Part shown: positions 1 through 7,766 of the stretch, in pieces | Position numbering within the stretch: the first letter of the stretch is position 1 | Layout of the letters: each line of letters starts with the position of its first letter | NCBI GenBank assembly: GCA_023375785.1 | Contig: SZWC01014985.1 | Span: 49,764 to 70,429, forward strand | Origin: Penium margaritaceum | Taxonomy: Eukaryota > Streptophyta > Zygnematophyceae > Desmidiales > Peniaceae | Reading direction: 5' to 3' | Length of the DNA stretch: 20,666 nucleotides | Notes under the pieces: model-generated | Told to the model about the DNA's origin: nothing | What the model saw: the letters and a program-made list of their open reading frames with translations, nothing else | The model's database searches: none | Program-made: the position numbers and the translations under genes

Positions 1-2
1 CA

Positions 3-79
<77 letters not shown>
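1..79. repeat. (CA)n microsatellite, left window edge
   Basis: An almost pure CA dinucleotide run with a single interruption (T at position 9). The window starts inside it, so its true length is unknown. Alternating purine-pyrimidine tracts like this can form Z-DNA and often break short-read assemblies. A similar run closes the right edge. Confidence 0.98.
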
Positions 80-81
<2 letters not shown>

Positions 82-723
82 ACCATCACTGTAGGCGATT
101 AATCTGAATCAGAGCTCTCGGGTGTGACACTGATGTACCCATAATGGATCACACAGCTGGATCTTCAGTCAAGTGCCAAATTGGCAGCCACAGCATCCAT
201 TCTAGACGTGTTTGAGAGCTTGATCGTAGTGATCAGTTTAACATGATTGATTTGTTTGTAGGATGACATGGAGCATGTGTAGTAAGGGGAAGCATGCATC
301 CAAATATGATTGTGGATGATGTGATTGAAAGTTGTTTAGTCTTGCTTGTGATAAGCGGGTGATGTTGGGTTGCTGATCCCTCAAGATCACACGACCGGGT
401 TGTCTGAGTATGTGAGAAACCACCAGAAACTCACTTGCTTTCCACTTTGGTTCAATCCCTGGGTGGCGTCCGGGCCCCACGTTGAGTGTCTCGAGTGGGT
501 GGCCCGGTCAATCGGCGTGTATCAACCCATAGCCTTGTTACTCGACTTACTTCTTCCTGTCTTGTTTTCCCCCTCTACACAACTGAGGCTCAGGCTTGCT
601 CCATCTCATGGCTCCACACATGGCACTTGTTTGCATGGCTTATCCTGTCCGTGCTAGCAAGAATTGCCATCTACACCCACTATTAATCCATTTTCATAGC
701 CTTTTTGAAATGGAACCAAACAA

Positions 724-753
724 GGGCCATCGCTTGCAATGGAGCGATGACCC
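724..753. repeat. Small inverted repeat
   Basis: CATCGCT (728-734) and AGCGATG (743-749) are perfect complements around an 8-base loop. One C/A mismatch outside them is followed by GGG (724-726) pairing with CCC (751-753). No associated gene; function unknown. Confidence 0.6.
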
Positions 754-1150
754 ATTTCTTTTTCATTTTTCTCCACCTACAATCAAACTTGTTTGCAATT
801 GAAATTTTGTTTAGAACTTACCCAAAATTCAAGATTCAATGTATTTTTCTTGCGCGGCATCTACTGGGTGTTGCCAGCATGGAGCCTAGAGGCGTCCACA
901 CAAAAATGTAACCCTATCTTGTTGAACATAGTTAGGGGTGTGATTTAGCTATGGTTTGTACATTGAAATGGGAGGGTTTACGTGTCAATAAAAACAGAAA
1001 AAGACCATTTTGAAGTTATCACAATCAAGGGGAAACACAATTGCTTTTCCTGACTCCTATTTCCACTCGTTAAATATGTGCAAACCCTAGTCAATCCGGA
1101 ATCCCCTATGGTTACACTTGAGGGGTTGAGGTTGTATTTCTACGTGGACA

Positions 1151-1184
1151 CCTGTTGGGCTCCACGGTAGTGTGGCCCAGCAGG
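1151..1184. repeat. 10-bp inverted repeat (hairpin)
   Basis: CCTGTTGGGC (1151-1160) pairs with GCCCAGCAGG (1175-1184), with one wobble pair. The 14-base loop TCCACGGTAGTGTG can itself pair CCAC with GTG. It stands out against the AT-rich surroundings. It could be a remnant of an LTR or a small non-autonomous element; no role can be assigned. Confidence 0.6.
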
Positions 1185-1269
1185 TTCCCTTTCAATGCAA
1201 GTTTCAATACACAAGATAGATACCAGAGAAATTTGATTGGGAGAAAATTACTACCTTTACTTGAACAAA

Positions 1270-1380
1270 TCAATCCAAACCTAGACTAACGCTGTCTACA
1301 ATTTGGACTATTCTATGTGGATCTTCCTCGTCAAGCTCAATGTCAAAGGCATTGGGGAGTGATGGACCCCCCATGGAAAC
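1270..1380 (-). pseudogene. Weak candidate exon, acidic 36-residue open frame
   Basis: On the minus strand a T-rich stretch ends in GCGCAG at the 1380/1381 boundary, like a 3' splice site. A frame of 36 codons follows, ending in TGA at 1270-1272. It contains NAFDIELDEEDPHRIVQIVD, an acidic, coding-like string unlike the retroelement debris elsewhere. A GTTAGT at 1285-1290 could be a donor, giving a 90-nt phase-0 exon (1291-1380). The string loosely recalls the 'FDIE.D...D...IV' stretch before 'GGINLEDI' in bacterial-type malic enzymes, but this is from memory and weak. No flanking exon was found that would confirm a gene, so it could be an exon fragment, a captured scrap or chance. Confidence 0.2.
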
Positions 1381-1896
1381 CTGCGCCAAAATCAACCAAT
1401 AATACAAACAACCCCATCAAAAGAGGGCTTGTTATTGCCCAGTCAAGGCATGCGACTGGGTTGGGGTCCATGTAGGCATTCGATGAGCCAAATGACGTTG
1501 TTCTTTTCACATACCGCTCACGAATAAAAATCATTCGGTCATCCAAAACAAGCATGTTGTGAATGACTGTATGATGGAAATTAGAAACAGAATACAACTG
1601 ATAGGTATGGAAAACTGAAAAGAAAATAAAAATGCACCCAATCGTATTGCACTCGTAACCACAAGAAACCAAAGATACATGCCTTCCAACTGATTTTCTG
1701 CAGTGTAACAGGGAAGGCCACGCAGTTCAAGATAAACATTGATCAATACATGATAAATGCTAAATGAAAATGATGCTGAAAAACTTGAAAATTCAAATAA
1801 TGATCAAAATTTACCCCTACTTCATCCATTGCGACTACTAACTGGTCAGATAACACATTAAGTCCTTGACTGCGGACACAGTTCATCTAATTTTGA
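1381..1896. other. Unassigned stretch upstream of relic A
   Basis: Minus-strand open frames of 71 and 109 codons (1531-1746, 1343-1672) overlap each other here. Neither shows a domain I recognise, and both carry hydrophobic, AT-driven composition. Several splice-like strings are present on the minus strand, but no convincing exon chain. The stretch probably holds decayed repeat or intronic DNA. Confidence 0.4.
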
Positions 1897-3340
1897 GAGT
1901 TATGGCATCCTATCCTTAAAGTTTCAAACCGAGGCCACAGCTTATCCATTTTACTAGGCTGTGGCATTCCTCTTAAACGTGGTGCAGGATGGGGGAATTT
2001 CACCATTTTGGCCTTGTTGTATACTGCTGAGTGTGTCCCTGACTCCCCTCCTGGGATGCATCCTCCAGAGCAACAACCTCATCCACATAGCACCACTAAT
2101 GTTTCACTAGTCAGCTCAGCCAGTGAACCAGAGCAACAAGGATGTCTGCCGGTGCTTCCTTCACATTCTAACACCCTCATTCTCGCTTGGGCAATTCTTG
2201 ACACAGCTGTGGGTGTAGTGGCCACATTCTTTGCCACTGCCAAAGCTAGCAGTGCTCTCACAGGCACGATGGTTGAGCATGATACAGCAGCCTACACTGA
2301 ATTAGCTTCCAGTCATTCTCTTCAGGGAGCTGTTGCTGCCAGTATTGCTGTACAGGTAGCTGTTGCCTCATCCGCTGTTGCCTCTGCTGCTACCACAGTA
2401 GCTGACACTACACCAGGTACAGTCAGCTCCATCCGCACGTTGACAGTGGCTGTCCTCACCCCCAAAGGGGAGCCGCAGACACTTGAACATTACGTCGGCA
2501 CCAGCGTGTTGGTTGCGTATACATCAGTCTTTGTTGCTGGTGCCCTAGTGACTGAATTGCTGTGCCCCCTGGTTGCCATAGCAGTGTGGACCTTTGTACT
2601 CGCTTCATCCGTGGCAGTACTAGTGTCTCGGTGTTAGAGTGGTGAGCACTTCATCCTGCATCTTGCAATCTTCACTCATCTTATTCCTTGTGCACTCTCC
2701 TCCATGCATCATTCTTGAGGTCACAGACACTCTTGGGGCCTTACAGGCAGCCCTTTATGATGCACATGCTTATTGTGGTCGCCTCCAAGAAGAACCTCAG
2801 CGCACGCTGAAGCCAAGACGGAAATGACTATTGCTGTAGCAGACATAGTAATGGAGCGTCTTCACTCCATGCCCTCATTTTTGGGTCCTGTATGGATTGG
2901 GGGCTCCAGGGGTGCTGATAATGCTGTGGCTGCTAGTGGTGTTGGGAAAGCTGATTCTAAATCTGGGTCTACTGCTGTGGGGGGGACTGCTCGCAACCCT
3001 CCCATGACCAAACTATTTCCGATCATGCAGAGTCACAACTCTCACTGTTAGAGAAACAGAAGGAATTTGAGACCTCACCATCCCATGTCACACCCAAACT
3101 GACCTTCTCTTTGTGGGAGACATGCTTTAGCTCTTGGATGCAAGGTGAGCTCCTCTAGGGGTGCTACTCTCCAGCTGATCCCTCTGCCACTCCTCCATTC
3201 ATCCCCTCTCCCTCTGAGGCTGCTTGTGCTAGACTTGCCTTGATAATTGCTGAACCTATTCATCTTCTCTTGATGACATTGGCACCTAGAATTATGACAC
3301 AACACGGTGCAGTCCTATTGACCCCATTGGACCCTACTCC
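1897..3340 (+). pseudogene. Relic A: gag-like region, Ala/Val/Ser/Thr-rich
   Basis: A frame is open from just after TGA 1894-1896 to the stop at 2635-2637 (246 codons). Its first ATG is at 2056, so it has no obvious start. The product is rich in Ala, Val, Ser and Thr, with a hydrophobic end. Broken frames continue to about 3340, including a segment near 2833-2880 reading ADIVMERL. Relic B has matching pieces in the same order: SSIRT near 2425 versus TSIRT near 16905, VLTPKG near 2452 versus VLTPTG near 17287, and ADIVMERL versus ADLVMSRL near 17535. This order, and its position upstream of a copia protease on the same strand, suggest the 5' gag part of an old copia element. No zinc knuckle is visible. 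A decayed host gene cannot be excluded. Confidence 0.4.
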
Positions 3341-3341
3341 C

Positions 3342-3563
3342 TTATTTGCCACCAAAAAACCCATCTCCGGTCACGCTGTCCGGAGCGCCCTCACTGTCCA
3401 GTTTCGCTAACCGTGCATGAGGGCGGATGAATCTGCTGATGCTTGTCTTACCCGCAGTCTGCTTCTCCTGCATGACCTTGACAAAGACGGGCCTGACCAG
3501 CTTTCCCCTTGCCACTCCATCATAGCTGGACTGATCTTCGAGCTGTCTAATCTTTACTTGCAT
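3342..3563 (-). other. Minus-strand open frame of 73 codons, unrecognised
   Basis: The frame begins MQVKIRQLEDQ and ends FFGGK before a stop at 3342-3344. It is basic and has no domain I know. It lies just downstream (in minus-strand terms) of the relic D integrase, where a copia element would carry the integrase C-terminus or linker, but it shows none of the usual features such as an 'RVFGC' string. It may be unrelated sequence at the nesting junction between relics D and A, or simply a chance ORF. Confidence 0.2.
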
Positions 3564-3654
3564 GTCCCTTAAACTCAGCTTGAATGCCTTGTTGCTGATC
3601 CTGTTCCACCCAACTCACCTCCTGGCATCGGCTCCTTCTACAAGCTCACAGTGG

Positions 3655-4180
3655 GGCATCTTACAGATTGGTGGAACAATATGTAAAACCAACGACTCCA
3701 TCGCACTGTGGTGCTATTAGTGACCACATTTTCATCCCAATCTGCCACTGCTTATTCTACCAGGACACCATTAAGCCTTTGTGCCACACCATTTTACTCA
3801 GGGGCCTTGGGGACAAGCATTTTGTGCCCGATGGCCCATTTAGCAAGGAATTATTGAAGGTCATGGGAGAGGAATTCTCCACCTCTGTTACTCTGGATCT
3901 TGCCAATCGAGCCACTGAAGCGGCTCATGTTCTACGTGGACCACTTGATGAAAGCCGGTTTGGCTTCAACTTTGGATTTGAGTGGGATTTTTGCTCCAAA
4001 GCAAGAATGATCATCCACAATGGTAAGGAAGTACTCATACCCTTGGAGAGAGGAGGGACTGATGGGTTCCAAAAGATCCATGCGAAGAATGTCAAGTGGC
4101 TGAGCTGCTTGGGCTGCTCAGGGAGAATAAGACAGGCCTTCAAATTTCCTAAAATGCAGGCAGTGTACCGAGGGGCAGCA
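3655..4180 (-). pseudogene. Relic D: integrase fragment
   Basis: Integrase would insert the reverse-transcribed copy into host DNA. On the minus strand, MDLL with the first catalytic Asp lies at 4076-4078, followed by YEYFLTIVDDHS (4006-4040) and a Lys/Pro-rich stretch ending at a TAG (3932-3934). In the next segment the second catalytic Asp, expected in SDNGGEF, reads Asn (3887-3889) within SNRGGEF. Further on NGVAERLN reads NGVAQRLN, so the catalytic Glu is Gln (3779-3781). A stop lies just before it (3794-3796). With at least one frame change as well, the gene is dead. The match to the copia integrase core is clear from motif order and spacing. Confidence 0.75.
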
Positions 4181-4279
4181 ATTTTGGTCAAAGGAGGAAT
4201 CGATGGAAGTATTTCATCATTTTCTAGGTTTGGAGGCAACAAAGGGCGTTGAAGTTGGCATGTCCCAGGAAATTTGGGT

Positions 4280-4355
4280 GGAGAGGATTTGGCATTTGTA
4301 GCGAGATTTTGTGGGCTGGAGAGGCTTTGGCATTTGTAGTGAGATTTTGTGACAC
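4280..4355. repeat. 38-bp tandem duplication within relic D
   Basis: Two head-to-tail copies of a 38-base unit starting GGAGAGG at 4280 and 4318. Both contain TTTGGCATTTGTAG and GAGATTTTGTG. They differ at a few positions, mostly in the last five bases. It lies between the protease and integrase fragments of relic D. The period is not a multiple of three, so it would shift any frame running through it. Confidence 0.85.
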
Positions 4356-4455
4356 CTGCTTCAACAAGGAAAAACGGAAAGAGTCTAAGGAATTTGCAGA
4401 TGGTAGAGATTGTTACAAATGGAGAAGGTCGCCTGAGGCTTGTTATCTGCAGTTG

Positions 4456-4905
4456 TCACTTGGGCTTCAGATCCGTAGGCAGGGAATAGATGCCGACATC
4501 TTCTTTGTAGAGCTGACAGACTGAAAGAAGGTTGTGCCTTAGGTCAGCAGTGGGATAATCATGTAGCTGTCCACTCGGTGCTGCACGAGATGTGAGTGTG
4601 GCACTAAATCGACACAGCGACTTCATGCCTTTGGTTGTGGGAGTAATTGTGCCTGGTGATGTGAGAGGACTAGTGATGTCAGCATCATTTAGTGCGTGGA
4701 TGGCACACCTAGATTCCAGCTCTTTCTTGATGTGGAGTGAGTCAGGCATTACGAGGACCATTGCAGGTGGAGGATCGCTATCTTTGGACAGCTGCTTGTA
4801 CAGTGTGCAGAAGCACATGGACTGATGCTGGCGGAGGATCACACTTGTCCGTGGGTTGAGTTGAGCAAATAAGAGAGCAGGTCGTCCATGTGGCGGTAAC
4901 GGCAA
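4456..4905 (-). pseudogene. Relic D: protease-region / pre-integrase fragment
   Basis: A minus-strand frame of 149 codons. Its C-terminal part reads DLRHNLLSVCQLYKEDVGIY, matching the 'LRHNLLSVGQL' string that closes the aspartic protease domain in copia polyproteins. The catalytic Asp-Ser/Thr-Gly motif is not visible, so the protease is truncated at its N-terminal side. The upstream part of the frame is probably leader or gag remnant, since the primer-binding site lies only about 50 bases before it. Most of gag has been lost. Confidence 0.6.
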
Positions 4906-4955
4906 CAGTGTACATGGGGTGAAATATGCTGTTGATGGCCAGGGCTTGGAACCTA

Positions 4956-4969
4956 CTGCGTTGATACCA
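4956..4969 (-). other. Primer-binding site of relic D
   Basis: The minus strand reads TGGTATCAACGCAG, the kind of sequence complementary to the 3' end of initiator methionine tRNA that plant copia elements use to prime minus-strand DNA synthesis. It directly abuts the LTR end (...TGACA, last base at 4970) with no spacer. Confidence 0.75.
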
Positions 4970-5153
4970 TGTCAGACTTTTGTGTTGGTACTATACCATT
5001 ATGGAGTAGTATGCCGTACTGCCATATGATTTCGCCCTTTAATATAGTTCACGGCATGTAGTAGAGGTTTGTCTCGTGGAATACTGATTTGTTTGCTTTC
5101 GCATTGGATGAGACCACTTCATTTAATTTTCCTTTTTTTATCGTTTTAAGCCA

Positions 5154-5176
5154 CCGAGCGGTGTTTTTCAGCTCGG
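5154..5176. repeat. Hairpin in relic D LTR
   Basis: CCGAGC (5154-5159) pairs perfectly with GCTCGG (5171-5176) around an 11-base loop. It directly precedes a second, larger hairpin. Confidence 0.6.
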
Positions 5177-5178
5177 AT

Positions 5179-5229
5179 GCTTACAATTTCCAGTAATGGT
5201 GTACGTTCGACACCAGAAATCCTGTAAGC
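5179..5229. repeat. Three-tier hairpin in relic D LTR
   Basis: Three nested stems share one axis: GCTTACA with TGTAAGC (5179-5185 / 5223-5229), ATTTC with GAAAT (5186-5190 / 5216-5220), and GGTGT with ACACC (5198-5202 / 5210-5214). The apical loop is ACGTTCG. Internal bulges are 7 and 1 bases between the second and third stems, and 2 bases on one side of the outer stem. It may form in the LTR transcript or be the relic of a small palindromic element. Confidence 0.7.
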
Positions 5230-5230
5230 A

Positions 5231-5656
5231 TGTGGCCGTTGGTGGTAAAAAAAGCACAGTTTGGATTTTGCTCAGTCTCTCAGAGCTGAACGAGACATGA
5301 CTGTTTAACAACTCATGTTTATATTTGGCAAATTATTTTTCGTACAAGAGCCAACTGAATGAATTTTTCTTCCCCAAATGAATGTTTAATAGAAAATTCA
5401 AATAGCAGTAAGGTAGTGTGAGCAATCCAAAGGATATGAAGTGTCAGACTGAAGTAACTGCAGAGAGCAAGCAACAACAAGAGACTGGACCAGGCAGTAC
5501 GAGCGAGCAAAGCGAAGTAGAAGCAATGGGGATAGAGGCTGATTAAAGGGAGATGATTGATTGATAGGTAGTGGAAGCACAAAAGGTACATGGAACTAGC
5601 TGCCTTAACGTAGTGCTTGTCTCTCGCTACAACCTCTGCAAGGTGGAAGTGCTGGT
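5231..5656. other. Junction stretch between relic D LTR and relic A pol
   Basis: AT-rich up to about 5400, then a purine-rich plus strand (5440-5560). No recognisable domain. A minus-strand frame of 131 codons (5319-5714) is hydrophobic and looks like a chance ORF. The outer part of the relic D LTR and the resumption of relic A gag sequence must lie here, but neither boundary is visible. Confidence 0.4.
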
Positions 5657-5953
5657 TTGCTAATGCCAGGCAATGTGCGACAATGTGGTTGCCAGGTGCT
5701 GACTGGTTTTCCACTCGTGCACCTTGATTGTGCTAGTGCCCGTGCACAAATCTCATGGGCCCTTGACCGTTGGTGTTTGTGTGGATGGTTATTTGCCGAA
5801 AACCAGAGTTTTTCTGGCAGCCTTGCTGGTTTCTATTCTTTGTTTCCGACACATCCAGCAGAGGCTATGTTCTCAATGGCACATTTCTCGGTGAAGACAA
5901 CAGGTTGTGAGACAAGTGCCACCTGGATTATAGACTCTGGTCCCTCTTCTTGA
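5657..5953 (+). pseudogene. Relic A: protease stub
   Basis: This frame ends with TWIIDSGPSS and then TGA at 5951-5953. The catalytic Asp is at 5933-5935, in the D-S-G triad of the copia aspartic protease that matures Gag-Pol. The usual continuation (A-T-x-H-x-M) is degraded to P-S-S before the stop. The rest of the protease and much of the pre-integrase domain are missing: pre-integrase sequence resumes only about 40 bases later. Confidence 0.65.
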
Positions 5954-5988
5954 TGTAGCCTCCTCACAATGTTGATCTGGCTTTCCCC

Positions 5989-6596
5989 AAGAAGTCAGCC
6001 ACGACTGGCTGCATCTTCTATGCTCAATGTAAGATGCATTGCTGCACCTACCCTGAGTTTTTCTCCTTGGCCCAGAGCCCATTGGAGCTGCTCCATGCAG
6101 ACCTGCTTGGTCCTCTCCTAGTCGAGCCATTGTCGGACCGCGGACGGTACGTCCTCACCCTCACAGACAAAATCACCCAGATATGTTGGTCCTACAGTCT
6201 CCACCACAAGAGCAACACTACCCTGGCTGTTTGCTTGTGGCTGGCCATGGCCAAGCATCTGTCCAATCATACTCTCCACACGTATCGGTCAAAACTTGAT
6301 GGACAGTTCCTTGCCAAGATGGATGTATTGTATGCAGAGCATGGTGTTTTAACCAGCTCTCCATCCCAGCCACACTCTAGCAGTGTAATGTGTTAGAGCG
6401 ATGGAAGTACACCATGGATAATGTGGTCTGTGTCATGAAGTATGAGTGTGGTCTCCAAGAGTTCTTCCGATGTGAGGGATTTTACTACATGACATGGGTC
6501 TGGAATCGCTTTCCCCATGGTCTTGTATCGGACCATGTCACACCGCACAGGCTCTGGTTTGGCCATCTTTCCGGCCGTCAACTTGCTTGTTTCTAG
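5989..6596 (+). pseudogene. Relic A: integrase
   Basis: One frame runs from about 5989. It starts with Cys-rich sequence, probably the CxxC end of the zinc-binding domain, then gives LLHADLLGPL with the first catalytic Asp at 6100-6102, then GRYVLTLTD. The second catalytic region, expected as SDGGGEF, reads RSKLDGQF, so the Asp is lost. The frame ends at about 6394, and a +1-type change moves the reading to the frame covering 6390-6596. That frame has VLERWKYTMDNV, where the third catalytic residue (Glu of 'GVAER') is still seen, followed by WVWNRFPHGLVSDHVTPHRL, typical of the integrase C-terminal side. Confidence 0.8.
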
Positions 6597-6805
6597 GGCT
6601 CCCTAACTTGCGTCTGGTGAACTAAGGACAAGCATGGATCCAAGGTCTCCCCACAAGGTCGCATGTGTGCCTTTTGCGGAACTGTCCTGTGGTCAAAGGC
6701 TTGCACTTTTGAGAGTGTGCTCATTACAACATCGTTGAGTCCCAAGATGCCCTCTTCTTCCAGGCTCTCACTTGCGAGGGCCTCTCCTGTTTCCTCTCTC
6801 TTGCT

Positions 6806-6843
6806 ACCAACCATGCTGCCACGTGTGTGGCAGCATGGTTGGT
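6806..6843. repeat. Perfect 17-bp inverted repeat
   Basis: ACCAACCATGCTGCCAC (6806-6822) and GTGGCAGCATGGTTGGT (6827-6843) are exact reverse complements, separated by GTGT. It lies in the relic A linker. The exactness contrasts with the heavy decay around it, suggesting a later event such as template switching. Confidence 0.95.
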
Positions 6844-7522
6844 TATCTGCCGGGGCCTCCCCACCTATCGGCTAATCACCAGCCAATGACGATCAAGCCA
6901 TTATGGCTGTTGGGACTGTGATCTTTTTGGTCCTCCTAGCCACACTTGTGTATGTCCCTGTGGCAAGCAAGCCCCACTTCTGTGCCTATGTCCATCCCTT
7001 CCATGGTCCATGCGGCCTCCCTCCCTCTATACCTTCTTCTGTTCTTGTGATGGTCCCTCCAATCTCCCCTCTTTATACCGTTGATGTGGTCCCTGTGAAC
7101 TCCCCTGTGTCTTCCTCTGCAGCGGCCCCTTTGGCTGAGGCTATGTTCTCACCTGCTCCTAGCCCTCCTCTTGCCTGCTAGCCGGCTGACATCACGTCTG
7201 CATCCTTGCTTCCCTCTGAGTCTGCATTTAGCTCCATTCTTGCGTCCTAGCCTGATGTGAGCACCACATTCACCTGTGAGCCTTGTGGCCGTCTCTAACC
7301 GCTGCCCTCTAAGGCTCAGCGGCTGGCTGTCTTGGTGCCCAGACGCCTTGTCCACACCATTGGGCTTAGATTCAAAAGCAACCTACACCGAGGTACACCC
7401 AGCATGCCCGGTCTGCCACGAGCTGGTATCCCATTTGTTCTTCATCACATACGATGCCGCAACCGATCTTGTCATAGTCCATCCTCCTCTTCAAGAGTAG
7501 ATCCTTGCCACCTAAATCTCTC

Positions 7523-7558
7523 CCTCGATGTTACCTGATCCATCAGGTGACATCGAGG
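7523..7558. repeat. Near-perfect 17-bp inverted repeat
   Basis: CCTCGATGTTACCTGAT (7523-7539) pairs with ATCAGGTGACATCGAGG (7542-7558), with one T/G wobble and a 2-base spacer. This is the second such structure in the relic A linker. Confidence 0.95.
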
Positions 7559-7766
7559 TATCAGGTGAGGACGAGCTCCAAAGATTGAATACCCTGGAAA
7601 GCATCCTGTGAGGACGAGCATTTGAGAGCATCGATTATATGAGCTTGTTTTTCCTCTACTCTGGCGGAAGGAAATACAAGCCAAGAGTGTCTTTCATGAG
7701 ACGGTGAAGCCAGATGTCTCACTACATTGTTGCAAGGCCCGTTTGACAATCAATGGATCCTCATAG

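Larger units (their letters stand above)
80..1269. other. Unassigned non-coding stretch
   Basis: No open frame here has a recognisable domain; the frames present are short and overlap on both strands. An AATAAA-like string lies near 985. There are two small hairpins, at 724-753 and 1151-1184. The stretch is AT-rich and has no clear LTR boundary, primer-binding site or tRNA. It may contain the decayed 5' LTR and leader of relic A, but no part of it visibly matches the sequence after the polypurine tract at 9171-9182. Confidence 0.5.
3342..5230 (-). mobile_element. Relic D: nested minus-strand copia remnant
   Basis: Read on the minus strand from high to low coordinates: an LTR end closing in ...TGACA at 4970, a primer-binding site (4969 to 4956), a protease-region fragment (4905 to 4456), a 38-bp tandem duplication, then integrase (about 4180 to 3660). 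Reverse transcriptase and RNase H are absent, and no second LTR copy is visible at lower coordinates. It is therefore a truncated element. It interrupts relic A between gag and protease in opposite orientation, which fits insertion into an older copy. The left limit near 3342 and the right limit near 5230 are guesses. Confidence 0.6.
4970..5230 (-). repeat. Relic D: 5' LTR (3' portion; outer limit unresolved)
   Basis: On the minus strand the LTR ends in CA at 4971-4970, immediately before the primer-binding site. A TATA-like CTATATTAAAG lies at about 5038-5048 (minus). Two adjacent hairpins sit further inside (5154-5176 and 5179-5229). The LTR's outer TG end could not be identified, so the true length is uncertain and may extend to about 5330 or beyond. 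No matching second LTR was seen at lower coordinates. Confidence 0.55.
6597..7766 (+). pseudogene. Relic A: integrase tail and Pro/Ser-rich linker
   Basis: After the integrase core, short frames still read like the copia integrase tail (the strings DKHGSKVSPQGRMCAF and VLWSKACTF around 6630-6710). They are followed by Pro/Ser/Ala-rich sequence (6900-7181) of the kind that links integrase to reverse transcriptase. Frames change repeatedly. Two long perfect or near-perfect palindromes interrupt it (6806-6843 and 7523-7558), with a 12-base direct repeat GTGAGGACGAGC at 7565-7576 and 7608-7619. No enzymatic motif is expected or seen. Confidence 0.5.

Noticed and set aside
440-480. GGTTCAATCCC (450-460) as a tRNA B box
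   Set aside because: No A box at the right distance, the T-stem pairs poorly and no acceptor stem can be drawn.
3668-4252. A 194-codon plus-strand ORF as a new gene
   Set aside because: The minus strand of the same DNA reads as a copia integrase with motifs in order; the plus-strand translation has no domain I recognise. Treated as antisense shadow.
5319-5714. Minus-strand ORF of 131 codons as a membrane protein
   Set aside because: Hydrophobicity comes from AT-rich and purine-biased sequence; it overlaps the relic D/A junction and has no recognisable family features.
7523-7620. Ribozyme-like element (palindrome plus repeated GTGAGGACGAGC)
   Set aside because: The conserved hammerhead strings CTGATGA and GAAA are not arranged as needed, and no HDV-like fold could be drawn by eye.
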